DNA of 64,000 bases from JAZKFT01 sp039925965 (GCA_039925965.1 JBDSXW010000005.1:1-64000), one strand, 5' to 3'. Shown: positions 16,441 to 26,823, counted from the stretch's first letter. Notes: generated by a model not told the origin, from the letters alone. Translations and numbers: made by a program.

Positions 16441-19275
16441 ATGACAGTAGTTTCCACAAAAAAGACCGTTCAGAAGACTGAAGATATCCACAAACAGGGC
16501 AATTCCATAGTTATCAAGGGTGCAAGGGTACACAACCTTAAAAATGTAGACGTATCTATACCGCGTAATAAACTCATTGTAGTTACCGGTGTATCCGGTT
16601 CGGGCAAATCATCCCTTACCATTGATACCTTATTTGCTGAAGGGCAGCGCCGTTATGCAGAAAGTTTAAGTGCTTATGCGAGGCAGTTCATGGCGCGCAT
16701 GAATAAGCCCGATGTTGATTATATAAAAGGGCTTTGTCCGGCCATTGCCATTGAACAGAAAGTTATTACCAGGACGCCCCGCTCTACGGTAGGCAGTATG
16801 ACAGAAATTTATGACTACCTGCGCTTATTGTACGCGAGGGCAGGTAAAACCATTTCACCCGTTTCCGGCAGGGAAGTAAAGAAGGATGACGTAGCAGATG
16901 TGGTGAATGCTATTTGCGTTTTACCGGAAGGCGATAAAGTTTTGCTACTGGTGCCGTTTAAGCAACACACCAACAGGGATATTAAGGAAGAGTTAAATAT
17001 ATTATTGCAGAAAGGATTTGCACGCTTGTATGATGGCGAAGTAAAACGCATCGAGGAAATATTGGAAGACAGTAAATGGAAACCCTCCCCGAAGAAAAAA
17101 TTATACGTGCTCATAGACAGGCTGGTAGTGAAAGCGTTTGACGAAGACGATAAACACCGCCTGGCAGATTCTGTCAACACCGCTTTTTATGAAGGTGAAG
17201 GGGAGGTATATGTAGAGATTAACAGCAGCCAACTTCAGCATTTTTCCAACCGCTTCGAACTGGACGGTGTAACCTTTGAAGAACCGGTACCCAACTTGTT
17301 TTCATTTAATAATCCTTTTGGCGCCTGCCCTACCTGTGAAGGATTTTCTTTGGTATTGGGTATTGACGCCGACCTGGTGATACCCGATAAACGCCTCAGC
17401 ATCTATGAGGGTGCGGTGGCGCCCTGGAAAGGAGAGAAGCTCGGTTTATGGAAAGATGCATTTATAAAAGCTTCCCGGAAGTTTGATTTTCCCGTGCATA
17501 AACCAATTATAGATCTTACCAAGAAAGAATACCAAACGCTTTGGCAGGGCAACGAGTTCTCCAATGGCATTAACGACTTTTTTAAAGAGGTTGAGCAGAA
17601 TTTATATAAGGTGCAGTACCGCGTACTATTGTCAAGGTACCGCGGAAGAACGCTTTGCCCCGATTGTGGCGGCTATCGCCTGCGCAAAGAAGCGTTGTAT
17701 GTGCAGGTAGGTGGCAAACACATCGGCGAGCTTTGTGAAATGCCAATTAAAAACCTGCAGCAATGGTTTAATGAATTGCAGCTGGACCAAAGCGACCAGC
17801 AAATCGCCAAACGTATTCTCATCGAATTGCATCACCGCATCAAGACATTGATGGATGTGGGCCTTGGTTATCTTACCCTTAACCGGCTGGCCAACAGCCT
17901 CAGTGGCGGAGAGAGCCAGCGCATACAGCTTACGCGCAGCCTGGGCAGCAACCTTACCAATTCGCTCTATATACTTGATGAGCCTTCTATTGGCCTCCAT
18001 TCACGGGATACGGAGCGGCTCATCACCGTATTAAAGGAATTACGCGACCTGGGCAACACCGTAGTGGTGGTGGAGCACGATGAAATGATGATGCGCGAAG
18101 CTGATTACATCATTGATATGGGGCCGTTGGCGAGCCACCTGGGTGGCGAGGTGGTAGCGGCCGGTAATTATGCTGAATTGATTGCCAACGAGAAAAGTCT
18201 TACCGGGAAATACCTGAAAGGAGAATTTTTTATAGCACCCCCTAAACAGGTGCGCAAATGGAACCGCCAGCTTACCATTGAAGGCGCGCGGCAAAACAAC
18301 CTGAAAAATATTGACGTTGTATTTCCGCTGAATGTGCTTTGCGCAGTAAGCGGGGTAAGCGGCAGTGGTAAAACAACATTGGTAAAACAGATCCTCTACC
18401 CGGCACTCAGAAAATTAAAGGGTGAGCCGGGCGATAAAGCGGGTGCCTATAAAGCGCTAACCGGCGACGTTGACGCTATCAGCCAGGTAGAAATGGTGGA
18501 CCAGAACCCGATCGGCAAATCATCGCGTAGTAACCCGGTGACGTATATAAAAGCGTATGACGAAATCAGGGAACTCTATTCAAATCAACCACTGAGCAAA
18601 ATGCGCGGTTTCCTGCCAAAGCATTTTTCGTTTAATGTAGATGGCGGCCGTTGCGATACCTGCAAAGGAGAAGGCGAACAGGTAGTAGAGATGCAGTTTT
18701 TGGCAGATGTACACCTGACCTGCGAAGTGTGCCTGGGAAAAAGATTCAAAGAAGAAGTGCTGGAGGTGCGGTATAAGGAAAAAAATATTTATGATGTGCT
18801 GGATATGAGCGTTGATGATGCGATTGCTTTTTTTGCCGATGAAAAAGATGTGGTAAGCAAAATCAAGGCATTGCAGGATGTAGGCCTGGGCTATATTAAA
18901 CTCGGGCAGTCGTCTGATACGCTTTCCGGCGGAGAAGCACAACGGGTGAAGCTGGCGTCCTTCCTGGGTAAAGGACGGGCACAGTCACGCCCGGATGTCG
19001 CGGTCGGACGCGGACCAATTCTTTTTATTTTTGATGAGCCTACTACCGGTCTGCATTTTCACGATATAAAAAAATTACTTGGCTCATTCAATGCGCTGAT
19101 TGAGCAGGGGCACTCCGTGCTGGTGATTGAACACAATACTGATGTCATTAAAAGTGCCGACTGGGTAATCGACCTGGGGGTGGAAGCCGGCGAGGATGGC
19201 GGTAACATTGTATTTGCAGGAACGCCCGCAGACTTAAAAAAATCAAAAACAAGTTACACCGCAAAATTTTTATAG
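16441..19275 (+). CDS. uvrA: Excinuclease ABC subunit A
   Basis: Damage-recognition ATPase of nucleotide excision repair, acting with UvrB and UvrC. 944 aa, normal for the family. Two ABC modules are complete: Walker A GVSGSGKSSL and GVSGSGKTTL, signatures NSLSGGESQRIQL and DTLSGGEAQRVKL, Walker B YILDEPSIGLH and FIFDEPTTGLH. Zinc ligands appear as CPTCEG, CPDCGG, CDTCKG and CEVCLG. The start ATG 16441 is followed by about 20 poorly conserved residues before IVIKGARVHNLKN. Single gene with its own promoter upstream and a terminator downstream. Confidence 0.98.
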   Translation: MTVVSTKKTVQKTEDIHKQGNSIVIKGARVHNLKNVDVSIPRNKLIVVTGVSGSGKSSLTIDTLFAEGQRRYAESLSAYARQFMARMNKPDVDYIKGLCPAIAIEQKVITRTPRSTVGSMTEIYDYLRLLYARAGKTISPVSGREVKKDDVADVVNAICVLPEGDKVLLLVPFKQHTNRDIKEELNILLQKGFARLYDGEVKRIEEILEDSKWKPSPKKKLYVLIDRLVVKAFDEDDKHRLADSVNTAFYEGEGEVYVEINSSQLQHFSNRFELDGVTFEEPVPNLFSFNNPFGACPTCEGFSLVLGIDADLVIPDKRLSIYEGAVAPWKGEKLGLWKDAFIKASRKFDFPVHKPIIDLTKKEYQTLWQGNEFSNGINDFFKEVEQNLYKVQYRVLLSRYRGRTLCPDCGGYRLRKEALYVQVGGKHIGELCEMPIKNLQQWFNELQLDQSDQQIAKRILIELHHRIKTLMDVGLGYLTLNRLANSLSGGESQRIQLTRSLGSNLTNSLYILDEPSIGLHSRDTERLITVLKELRDLGNTVVVVEHDEMMMREADYIIDMGPLASHLGGEVVAAGNYAELIANEKSLTGKYLKGEFFIAPPKQVRKWNRQLTIEGARQNNLKNIDVVFPLNVLCAVSGVSGSGKTTLVKQILYPALRKLKGEPGDKAGAYKALTGDVDAISQVEMVDQNPIGKSSRSNPVTYIKAYDEIRELYSNQPLSKMRGFLPKHFSFNVDGGRCDTCKGEGEQVVEMQFLADVHLTCEVCLGKRFKEEVLEVRYKEKNIYDVLDMSVDDAIAFFADEKDVVSKIKALQDVGLGYIKLGQSSDTLSGGEAQRVKLASFLGKGRAQSRPDVAVGRGPILFIFDEPTTGLHFHDIKKLLGSFNALIEQGHSVLVIEHNTDVIKSADWVIDLGVEAGEDGGNIVFAGTPADLKKSKTSYTAKFL

Positions 19276-19310
19276 GCGTGCATTGCGTTAACGTTATGCA
19301 ACAGCATAAA

Positions 19311-19343
19311 AAAAGACTGCCCTTTTTTGGAGCAGTCTTTTTT
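19311..19343. terminator. Bidirectional terminator after uvrA
   Basis: AAAAGACTGC and GCAGTCTTTT (19332-19341) form a 10-bp stem including the A/T flanks, with an 11-nt loop and a T run. It lies between convergent uvrA and the T9SS cargo gene. Confidence 0.85.
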
Positions 19344-19374
19344 ATAAACAAGTGTAAGTATTAACTTTTGCTGT

Positions 19375-21264
19375 CTATAGTTTTATAAATTTCTTATTGG
19401 TGATTCCGTTTGCCATCTGCACCTGTAAGATATAAGTGCCTGCACCAATTCTTGAAACATTGGTGGTAATGGCATTGGTACCGGTAGACAAACTGGTATT
19501 TTGCTGCACCAGTATTTTACCCGCTGTGTTAACCACGCGTATAACAACATCCTGGTTTTGCGGCACGTCTATATTTAGTTCCAGTCTGCCGGTTGTAACG
19601 GGATTTCCTTTCAATACAATAGTGGTAAGACCACCCGCTCTTACACTTTTTACAGTGCTCAGCTCAGCCTTGCCGTCCTTGTCTACTCGTTTAATGCGGT
19701 AATACCGGATGCCTGCCGGTAGGTTTTCCTGCGCAAGCGTATAAGTGTTGATACCCGATGAATTTTTTGCGGCCAGGGTGCCAAAAGCAACAAAACTTGT
19801 TCCGTTGGTGGAATATTCCGCTGTATAATGGTCCACATTTATTTCATCGCTTGTTTTCCAGGTGAGTGTAGCTTTACTTTTTTGTACGCTAACGGTAAAA
19901 CCCTGCCAGGTAGCTGGCAACAGGGCCGAAGCTTGCGTAATGATCGTAAACACGGCGTTGTTGTTGAGCACTACACCTGCAAAATTTAATTGATTGCCGG
20001 AATTGGTAATATTCACACCGATAGAAACAGGCCGCACAAAATCAACGGTACCGGTAGTGTAATCCCCATCCCCATCTTCGTCTACCATTAAACGGTAGTT
20101 GTTGGCTGTGGTACCGCCGGTATAAACGAAGCCGCTCATGTCGTAGCTAAGGTTCACCGCGGGTGCCCCGCCCGTATTTTGAATTTGCCAGTTGCGCATG
20201 ACCCTTTTTGAGCCAACTGCTTCAGCCGGGCCGGTAGTTACATCCTGTTCGCTGAGTAATCCAGAATCATTTCCCAACAGCAGGAATTGCATATTGGTAA
20301 ATGGCGTAGGCGTGGAGAGGATAAGATTTCCTTTCAATGACTGGCCGGAGCCTTCGCCGTTTCCGGTATTAATGCTGTTTGATTTTGTTTGATTAAGCAA
20401 AGCGCCATCGTCTCTTCCAATGCCAAACACATCGTGCGACCAGGTAGTGCTGGCTGTCCAGTACCTGGTGGCCCCGTCGGAAGCGGTATAGTCCCGGAGA
20501 CTGTCGTAAGTGCCAAGGTTAAATCCATATTTTAATGCCAGGTAAGATTCTACCTGGTTGCGATCGGCCGGGGAGAGCGCCGACGGGAAAAGAACAATTT
20601 CCGCAATGGATCCAGCCCATTTTTCATTTGCCGTGCCATCAATGAGCGCGCCGATTGCGGCGTTTACCGAGGTGGCGGTTAGCGCCGGTGCGCTGGCCAG
20701 TGTATTAATGGTTACGCCCCGATCGTATTGAACACCGTCAACGCCATTTAACTTATAGGTCGCCATGGCGCCATTTACCTTGTTTGCAGCGTCCCAGAAG
20801 CCAGGGCTAGTGATATCTGCCGGGCTGCCATAAAATGCATTGGCCAGGCCGCCATCGAAGTTACCGGTTTGGAACGTGCCACCACCCGGGGGAAAGCCGG
20901 GCGTGCCATAAGTAAAAATCCATTTGTAGCCCATGAAAGGGGCATTGGCTTTGGCTACCACGAATATGGTGCGATCGCTGTTTCCGCTGGGCAAGCCTGT
21001 GGGCGCGATGTTTGTCATGTAAGCGTTCGTGCCGTCGAACCCCACCCCAGCATTAAAATTAAAAATATTGACAGCCGGTGCCACCTCATGGCCGGTGCCA
21101 GCCGTAAAATTATTGGTGAGGCCGGAGAAATCTGTCCAGCTGCTGGAAGTAACCCCGGCATTAGCTTTTAGCCAGAGTACGGAACCGGCTACCCCTCCGG
21201 GTGATTGGGCAAAAATTAATGAATTGGTAAGTAACAAAAAAGATAGGTAGAAAATTCTGTTCAT
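19375..21264 (-). CDS. Secreted LamG-like protein with T9SS sorting tail
   Basis: About 629 residues from ATG 21264, which begins a good signal peptide (FYLSFLLLTNSLIFAQ); the frame from 21312 adds 16 unneeded residues. The N-terminal half (about 25-250) resembles the concanavalin-like/LamG module found in many Bacteroidota surface proteins (VLWLKANAGV, ...ALKYGF). A middle segment with YDMSGFVYTGG and EDGDGDYTTG follows, then a fibronectin III-like domain (WKTSDEINVDHYTAEYS). The last ~75 residues are the type A T9SS tail (VVNTAGKILVQQ, GAGTYILQVQ, NKKFIKL). It should be exported across the outer membrane and attached to the surface. Ligand unknown. Confidence 0.85.
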   Translation of the reverse strand: MNRIFYLSFLLLTNSLIFAQSPGGVAGSVLWLKANAGVTSSSWTDFSGLTNNFTAGTGHEVAPAVNIFNFNAGVGFDGTNAYMTNIAPTGLPSGNSDRTIFVVAKANAPFMGYKWIFTYGTPGFPPGGGTFQTGNFDGGLANAFYGSPADITSPGFWDAANKVNGAMATYKLNGVDGVQYDRGVTINTLASAPALTATSVNAAIGALIDGTANEKWAGSIAEIVLFPSALSPADRNQVESYLALKYGFNLGTYDSLRDYTASDGATRYWTASTTWSHDVFGIGRDDGALLNQTKSNSINTGNGEGSGQSLKGNLILSTPTPFTNMQFLLLGNDSGLLSEQDVTTGPAEAVGSKRVMRNWQIQNTGGAPAVNLSYDMSGFVYTGGTTANNYRLMVDEDGDGDYTTGTVDFVRPVSIGVNITNSGNQLNFAGVVLNNNAVFTIITQASALLPATWQGFTVSVQKSKATLTWKTSDEINVDHYTAEYSTNGTSFVAFGTLAAKNSSGINTYTLAQENLPAGIRYYRIKRVDKDGKAELSTVKSVRAGGLTTIVLKGNPVTTGRLELNIDVPQNQDVVIRVVNTAGKILVQQNTSLSTGTNAITTNVSRIGAGTYILQVQMANGITNKKFIKL

Positions 21265-21489
21265 ATAGCGTGTTTTATGTGACTGATGGATTGCGGTTAG
21301 GTAGGATATCAAATTGCAGACCTGGCCAATTTAATACGGGCAATCGCTTTCTCCGGTTGGATACGTTGAGCGGATGGTATTAGAAAAGGGGCGTTTATTA
21401 AAGATAAGTGTTTCTACCGGAAATAAACAGTAGCTAAAAAAACGGCGTTTACAAAGGGGAAGCCCTGTATGCGCAGCGTACAAATGCGC

Positions 21490-21909
21490 TTAGCGGAGCC
21501 TGTCCAGGCTCCTGATTAATTTCTGGTCTTTGTAGATACCCCTGGCGGCAAGTACCAGGAAAATAGGCACCAAAAGAGTAACCACAGCGGTAAGATCGTA
21601 TTTGCCTTCCACAAAAAGCTGTGTCTGGTTATAATACAGAATGATCGTTAACAGTGACATCAGCAGCGTGGCCAGTGTAAAACGCATCTGGAGCTTCCGG
21701 TTCTTGTACAAAAAAATTGCTACCAGCGCCACCACGCCTACCGCCACCGTAAGCGTCAGCAAAACCAGGTTGCCCGAAGCAGTCAGCGATTTAAATACTT
21801 TTACTTTATCTGGCCCAATAAAATTTCCGCTGAAAAAAGAAAACTTGAAACTAAGAAAAGCGGCTACCGCTGCCAGGAATAACCAGATAGATTGCATGCG
21901 TTGAATCAT
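21490..21909 (-). CDS. DUF4293 membrane protein
   Basis: 139 residues and four predicted helices. The start MIQRMQSIWLFLAAVAAFLSF is the recognisable signature of DUF4293, a Bacteroidota-specific family of unknown function. The end is basic (RLR). It stands between the T9SS cargo gene and glyA on the same strand; gaps of about 95 bp or more on both sides suggest separate transcription. Confidence 0.85.
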   Translation of the reverse strand: MIQRMQSIWLFLAAVAAFLSFKFSFFSGNFIGPDKVKVFKSLTASGNLVLLTLTVAVGVVALVAIFLYKNRKLQMRFTLATLLMSLLTIILYYNQTQLFVEGKYDLTAVVTLLVPIFLVLAARGIYKDQKLIRSLDRLR

Positions 21910-22003
21910 CGTAAAAGTCTTTTAAGCGAGGTACAAAAACCTGCGGGTAAATAACCGCAGTAGCAAGCATGCTTTTTAATATTAATTCCGTCCGAACAGC
22001 TAA

Positions 22004-23284
22004 TTATCCAAGCTCCGGGTACAATTCAAACTGCAACATAAATTCATTCACCTGTTTGCGAACGGTTGTAATAACGTTGTCATCATCTGCGTTCATCAGC
22101 ACATTGTCTATTACATTTACAACAAACTGCATGTGCTCTTCTTTCAACCCACGAGTAGTAATGGCAGGTGTACCTACCCTTATGCCCGATGTTACAAAAG
22201 CGCTTTTGTCATCAAAAGGTACCATGTTTTTATTGATCGTAATGTCTGCTTTTACCAAAGCCTGTTCTGCTTTTTTACCACTGATGTTTTTGTTGCGGAG
22301 GTCTATCAGCATCAGGTGATTGTCTGTACCGTTGCTGATGAGCTGGTAGCCTTTGTCTACAAATGCTTTTGCCATGGCTTGGGCGTTGCTTACAACTTGC
22401 CTGCCGTAGACAGCAAATTCATCGGTAAGAATTTCGCCGAAGGCAACTGCTTTGGCAGCTATCACGTGCTCCAGGGGGCCGCCCTGTATGCCTGGAAATA
22501 CCGCCATGTCTAGCAGGTTACTCATCAGACGGGTATTGCCTTTTACATCTTTTAAACCAAAGGGGTTTTCAAAATCCTTTTTCATTAATATAATTCCGCC
22601 CCTGGGCCCCCGCAGCGTTTTATGCGTGGTAGAGGTTACAAAATGACAATGTTCAAAAGGGCTGTTGAGCAGGTTCTTCGCAATAAGCCCGGCCGGGTGT
22701 GCCATATCGCACATTACAAAAGCGCCGATTTCATCTGCTACTTTGCGAATGCGGGCATAATCCCAGTCGCGGCTATAAGCAGAAGCGCCGCAGATAATTA
22801 ATTTTGGTTTTTCTTTCCGGGCCTGCGCTTCCAGCATATCATAATCCACCAACCCGGTTTCTTTTTTCACCCCGTAAAAAAATGCGTGGTACAATTTACC
22901 GCTGAAATTAACCGGCGAGCCATGGGTTAAATGGCCGCCCATGCTAAGGTCGAGCCCCAGTATTTTATCGCCGGCCTGTAAGATGGCCAGCAATACAGCC
23001 GCGTTGGCCTGCGCACCGCTGTGTGGCTGCACATTGGCATAATCGCAGCTGAATATTTGTTTAAGCCGATCGATGGCCAGTTGTTCGGTTTGATCCACAA
23101 TTTCACAGCCTGCATAGTAGCGGCGGCCGGGGTAACCTTCCGCATATTTATTGGTCATTACATTGCCCGTTGCCTGGATTACCTGGAGCGATGTAAAGTT
23201 CTCAGAAGCAATGAGTTCAATACCACGACGCTGGCGCTGCAACTCTTTATTGATAAGGTCAAAAACTAAAGTATCTCTTTGCAT
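22004..23284 (-). CDS. glyA: Serine hydroxymethyltransferase
   Basis: PLP enzyme that converts serine and tetrahydrofolate to glycine and methylene-THF, the main entry to one-carbon metabolism. 426 aa, normal length. SENFTS and the glycine-rich SGAQANAAVL segment near the start, the MGGHLTHGSPVN loop and the PLP lysine in TSTTHKTLRGPRGG are all present. The start overlaps the end of the upstream serine hydrolase gene by 19 bp, so translation of the two may be coupled or the promoter may lie inside that gene. Confidence 0.97.
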   Translation of the reverse strand: MQRDTLVFDLINKELQRQRRGIELIASENFTSLQVIQATGNVMTNKYAEGYPGRRYYAGCEIVDQTEQLAIDRLKQIFSCDYANVQPHSGAQANAAVLLAILQAGDKILGLDLSMGGHLTHGSPVNFSGKLYHAFFYGVKKETGLVDYDMLEAQARKEKPKLIICGASAYSRDWDYARIRKVADEIGAFVMCDMAHPAGLIAKNLLNSPFEHCHFVTSTTHKTLRGPRGGIILMKKDFENPFGLKDVKGNTRLMSNLLDMAVFPGIQGGPLEHVIAAKAVAFGEILTDEFAVYGRQVVSNAQAMAKAFVDKGYQLISNGTDNHLMLIDLRNKNISGKKAEQALVKADITINKNMVPFDDKSAFVTSGIRVGTPAITTRGLKEEHMQFVVNVIDNVLMNADDDNVITTVRKQVNEFMLQFELYPELG

Positions 23285-24420
23285 TGCGCAAAAATAGGCG
23301 AAGTATGAATAAAAGAAACAAGGGCCTCAATTTTAGTGAAAGAATTGTTGGTAACCCGCAAAAGATCGTTGATTTGTTGCACCAGGTCTTCAAGATCAAC
23401 GCCCGTTCTATTGGAAAAAATCGTTACTATATAATCTTTTTCCGGCAGGGTAAAAACCATGGCACGGAACCCGCCATTGGAGCCGCTGTGGTAGACCGCT
23501 TTCACCGAATCTTTTTGGCTCACAAACCAACCGTAACCATACGCGAGTTTTTTACCAGCGTCTATCACAAATTGTGGATCCCTGCATTGTTGTACCAGCT
23601 TCTTGTTAGCGGCCAACGGTTTTTGCAGTGATTGAAACCACTTTAAATACTCGTCTGCTGACAAATAAATACCGCCGTCTCCTTCCGTAGAAAAAAAGAT
23701 AGCGTCTGCTGCATCCAATCGCTGAAAGTGATTTTTACTGCTGTCATAGTCGTAGCCATAGGCCTGGTTATCAATGGGTTTGCCCACCTGCAATACTGCG
23801 GCGTGCTGCAATGACAAGGGTAAGAAAATATTTTTTTTAATATAGGCAGGGTAGGGCATCCCTGTCACTTTTTCGATGATCAGCGCCAGCAGGCAGTAAG
23901 CAGTATTGCTGTACCGGTAAGCGGTGCCGGGCGTAAAATAAGTACTGTCTATATGTTCAATCGCCTGCAGCACATCTTTGTCGGTAGCATGTTTTACCTG
24001 TGTGGTATCTGTAAATGCGTAATGATCAATGATGCCTGAACTGTGCGTCAGCAACTGCTGTATACTGATGGCATTGCCAACAGCTGCATTAAAACCGGGA
24101 AAATATTTTACCAGCTTATCCTGTAGTGATAATTGTTTTTTTTCTGCCAGCTGAACAATGCAGAAGGCTGTAAACTGTTTGGTGATGGATCCAATATTAA
24201 AGGCGGTGCTGCTGCTTATTTTTTCCTTCGTTTGCATACTGGCAAGGCCATACCCTTTTCTGAAAACGGGTTGGTTATGGCGGCTCACCTGCACAAAGGC
24301 ACCCGGCTGATCTTCTTTATAATAAGTCTGTAATAACGCGTCTATTTTTTGTACGGCAGACTGGCTGTAAAGGCCTGGTGCACAAATCAAAAAAAACACT
24401 GTGTAAAAAATCGTTTTCAT
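23266..24420 (-). CDS. Secreted serine hydrolase, class C beta-lactamase fold
   Basis: 384 residues with a signal peptide (IFYTVFFLICAPGLYSQ). The active-site set of the AmpC/D-alanyl carboxypeptidase-like family is complete: S78-I-T-K81 in GSITKQF, Y170-S-N172 in YRYSNTAY and H311-S-G313 in YHSGSNGG. Such proteins act as peptidases or esterases in the periplasm far more often than as beta-lactamases, so I do not call it a resistance gene. The C-terminal 6 codons overlap the start of glyA. Confidence 0.88.
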   Translation of the reverse strand: MKTIFYTVFFLICAPGLYSQSAVQKIDALLQTYYKEDQPGAFVQVSRHNQPVFRKGYGLASMQTKEKISSSTAFNIGSITKQFTAFCIVQLAEKKQLSLQDKLVKYFPGFNAAVGNAISIQQLLTHSSGIIDHYAFTDTTQVKHATDKDVLQAIEHIDSTYFTPGTAYRYSNTAYCLLALIIEKVTGMPYPAYIKKNIFLPLSLQHAAVLQVGKPIDNQAYGYDYDSSKNHFQRLDAADAIFFSTEGDGGIYLSADEYLKWFQSLQKPLAANKKLVQQCRDPQFVIDAGKKLAYGYGWFVSQKDSVKAVYHSGSNGGFRAMVFTLPEKDYIVTIFSNRTGVDLEDLVQQINDLLRVTNNSFTKIEALVSFIHTSPIFAQCKEIL

Positions 24421-24610
24421 ACTGCTGCGCTTTTAAAAGAATTTTGAATAATCCGGTATTAATAAAACACAATTTAAAATAAGCCTGAAAACATAAAATA
24501 TCCTACTTTCAGTGCTTCATACAAGCAATTGTAAGAAATTTAAGCGGGTATTGTTGCAAAACTAAGAATCAGCTGTTGCCGGATGCGCATTACCTGCTAA
24601 TATACTCATC

Positions 24611-25612
24611 ATGAAAGCAATCATTCCTGTAGCTGGTGCCGGTACCAAGCTTCGACCGCATACTTACACGCAACCAAAAGCGCTTATACCACTTGCCGGT
24701 AAAACGGTGCTCAGCATCATTGTTGAGCAATTGCACGATGCTGGTATTACAGAGTTTATTTTTATTATCGGTTACCTGGGCGATAAGATACAAGATTATG
24801 TAAGAGAGAAATACCCTTTTTTGCAAACGCATTTTATACATCAGAATGAGCGGCAGGGGTTGGGCCATGCGATCCTGCTGACCCGCGAAATTGTGGGCGA
24901 CGATGAAGTTTTTATTGTGCTGGGCGATTCCATTTGCGAATACAGTGTAGAGGAGGTCCTGAACAGCCAGCATTCAATGGTTGGTGTAAAAAGAGTGGAT
25001 GACCCGCGGGCCTTTGGCGTGGCAGAATTGAACGACGACGGCTTTGTGAGCAAGGTGATAGAAAAACCACAGATACCCAAATCCAATATGGCGCTGGTGG
25101 GCATTTATCGTATCAAAGAATCACCCGAGTTGTTTAATTGCCTCGAGAACAATATCCGTAACCAGGTAAAAAGCCGGGGCGGAGAGTATAACCTTACTGA
25201 TGCGCTGGAATGTATGATACAGAACGGGGTGAAAATACAGCCCTATAAAGTGCAGAACTGGTTCGATTGTGGTCGCAAAGAATCCCTGCTGGAAAGCAAT
25301 GCTACCCTGCTAAAAAAATTCGGTCACTTGATTTCAGACGATCACCAGTTTGAAAATACCATTATCATTCCACCGGTAAGTATAGCAGCCGGCTGCGATA
25401 TTAAGAATTCCATTGTGGGACCGAATGTGGCCATCGGCGAAAAAGTTTCCATCAATTATTCCATTGTAAAAGATTCTATCATTGGCGCATTTGCCAACTT
25501 GCTGGACATTGTACTTACCCATTCGCTGATAGGGAGCGATACACAACTGAAGGGCGAAAGCCGCAGCCTCAACATTGGCGACAATACAGAAATTGACCTG
25601 GGGAAAAGTTAG
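24611..25612 (+). CDS. Sugar-phosphate nucleotidyltransferase with C-terminal left-handed helix
   Basis: 333 residues. The N-terminal domain (1-230) is the Rossmann-like NTP_transferase fold that makes NDP-sugars: AIIPVAGAGTKLRPHTYTQPKALIPLAGK is the nucleotide-binding loop with the conserved Arg and Lys, and FIVLGDS is the metal-binding Asp. NWFDCGRKESLLESN closes the domain. From about 240 the sequence has the hexad pattern of a left-handed beta-helix (IKNSIVGPNVAIGEKVSI). This is the layout of archaeal-type glucose-1-phosphate thymidylyltransferases. The specific base and sugar cannot be told. It stands alone between unrelated genes. Confidence 0.88.
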   Translation: MKAIIPVAGAGTKLRPHTYTQPKALIPLAGKTVLSIIVEQLHDAGITEFIFIIGYLGDKIQDYVREKYPFLQTHFIHQNERQGLGHAILLTREIVGDDEVFIVLGDSICEYSVEEVLNSQHSMVGVKRVDDPRAFGVAELNDDGFVSKVIEKPQIPKSNMALVGIYRIKESPELFNCLENNIRNQVKSRGGEYNLTDALECMIQNGVKIQPYKVQNWFDCGRKESLLESNATLLKKFGHLISDDHQFENTIIIPPVSIAAGCDIKNSIVGPNVAIGEKVSINYSIVKDSIIGAFANLLDIVLTHSLIGSDTQLKGESRSLNIGDNTEIDLGKS

Positions 25613-25620
25613 TATTTAAA

Positions 25621-25648
25621 GTAAAAAGTAAAAAGTCAAAAATCAAAA
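25621..25648. repeat. Heptamer tandem array after nucleotidyltransferase stop
   Basis: Four 7-bp units GTAAAAA, GTAAAAA, GTCAAAA, ATCAAAA begin 8 bp after the stop codon. Downstream to 25881 there is no other structure I can support apart from a T/C-rich stretch around 25748-25780. Confidence 0.5.
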
Positions 25649-25881
25649 GCCTTTGCTGCGCTGCGCAAGCATACAAACACACTTCAGGTAAGTTTTTTTC
25701 AATCGGATTATCCATGTAGAACGCAAAACGGATTTACTACGGTATGCTTCGCTTTTTTTCTTCTTTTTTCTTGATAAAACAGCAGCAACGAAATCAATCC
25801 CGCAATAGGTGAGGCCGATCTACACGCCCTTATGCGCTTTTTCTGGATAATCCAGTTTTTTAATTTTTAATTTTACTTTTC

Positions 25882-26754
25882 CTACCCAAAGAGATCGGTG
25901 CTCAGGTACCGGTCCCCGCGGTCACACGCTATAAAAACAATCACACCAGATTTCAATTCACTTGCAAGCCGGATGGCTGCCGAGCAAGCGCCGCCACTGC
26001 TCATGCCCGCAAAAATCGCTTCCCTTTTGGCGAGTTGCCGCGTCATATTAATTGCTTCCTGCTGCCCAATATCCATAATGCGGTCTACTCTGGCCGGGTC
26101 ATAGATTTTTGGCAGGTATTCTTTCGGCCACCTGCGGATGCCGGGTATGGAGGCTTCTTCAGTTGGCTGGCAACCGATGATTTCAATGGCCTGATTTTTT
26201 TCTTTTAGAAACATGGAAGTGCCCATGATGGTACCAGTAGTACCCATTGAACTTACAAAGTGCGTGATGCCGCCATCGGTGTCTTTCCAGATTTCGGGAC
26301 CCGTGGTTGTATAATGGGCGCGGTAATTATCGGGGTTGGCAAACTGATCCAATAAAAAATAATCGCCGCCCTTGCCTTTTTCCTCAGCATAATCGCGGCA
26401 GGTTTCTATATTTTCCAGCAAGGTTACTTTTGCGCCAAATGCTTCCATGGTAAGGGTGCGTTCGCGGGTGGAACTTGAGGGCATCACCAGTTCTATCTCC
26501 AAATCGTACAGCCGGGCAATCATGGCCAGTGCAATTCCGGTGTTGCCGCTGGTGGCTTCCACCAGTTTGGTGCCGGGTTTTATATCACCGCGTTCAAGCG
26601 CGCTTTTTATCATATTGAGCGCCGGCCTGTCCTTCACGCTGCCCCCAGGATTATTCCCTTCCAGCTTGGCAAATATGCGTACCGCCGGGTTAGGGTTAAT
26701 TTTTGTAATTGCTACCAGGGGTGTATTGCCCACTAAATCTAATATTGTTGCCAT
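25882..26754 (-). CDS. cysM: Cysteine synthase (O-acetylserine sulfhydrylase, CysM type)
   Basis: PLP enzyme that replaces the acetyl group of O-acetylserine with sulfide. 290 aa, the shorter CysM length. PLP lysine 41 lies in NPGGSVKDRPA, the substrate loop is ATSGNTGIALA, and the phosphate-binding loop reads SSMGTTGTIMG. It follows cysE on the same strand with a 69-bp gap, so the two genes form the complete serine-to-cysteine route. Confidence 0.95.
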   Translation of the reverse strand: MATILDLVGNTPLVAITKINPNPAVRIFAKLEGNNPGGSVKDRPALNMIKSALERGDIKPGTKLVEATSGNTGIALAMIARLYDLEIELVMPSSSTRERTLTMEAFGAKVTLLENIETCRDYAEEKGKGGDYFLLDQFANPDNYRAHYTTTGPEIWKDTDGGITHFVSSMGTTGTIMGTSMFLKEKNQAIEIIGCQPTEEASIPGIRRWPKEYLPKIYDPARVDRIMDIGQQEAINMTRQLAKREAIFAGMSSGGACSAAIRLASELKSGVIVFIACDRGDRYLSTDLFG

Positions 26755-26823
26755 GGTAATTAAATTAAATTGAATCAGGCCGGTACCTGTAAGCGATCGG
26801 CTGTTACCGCGCCTCTAACTGGC

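Noticed and set aside
23266..24420. Beta-lactamase resistance gene
   Set aside because: The fold and SxxK/YxN/HxG motifs are shared with many peptidases and esterases; nothing indicates drug hydrolysis.
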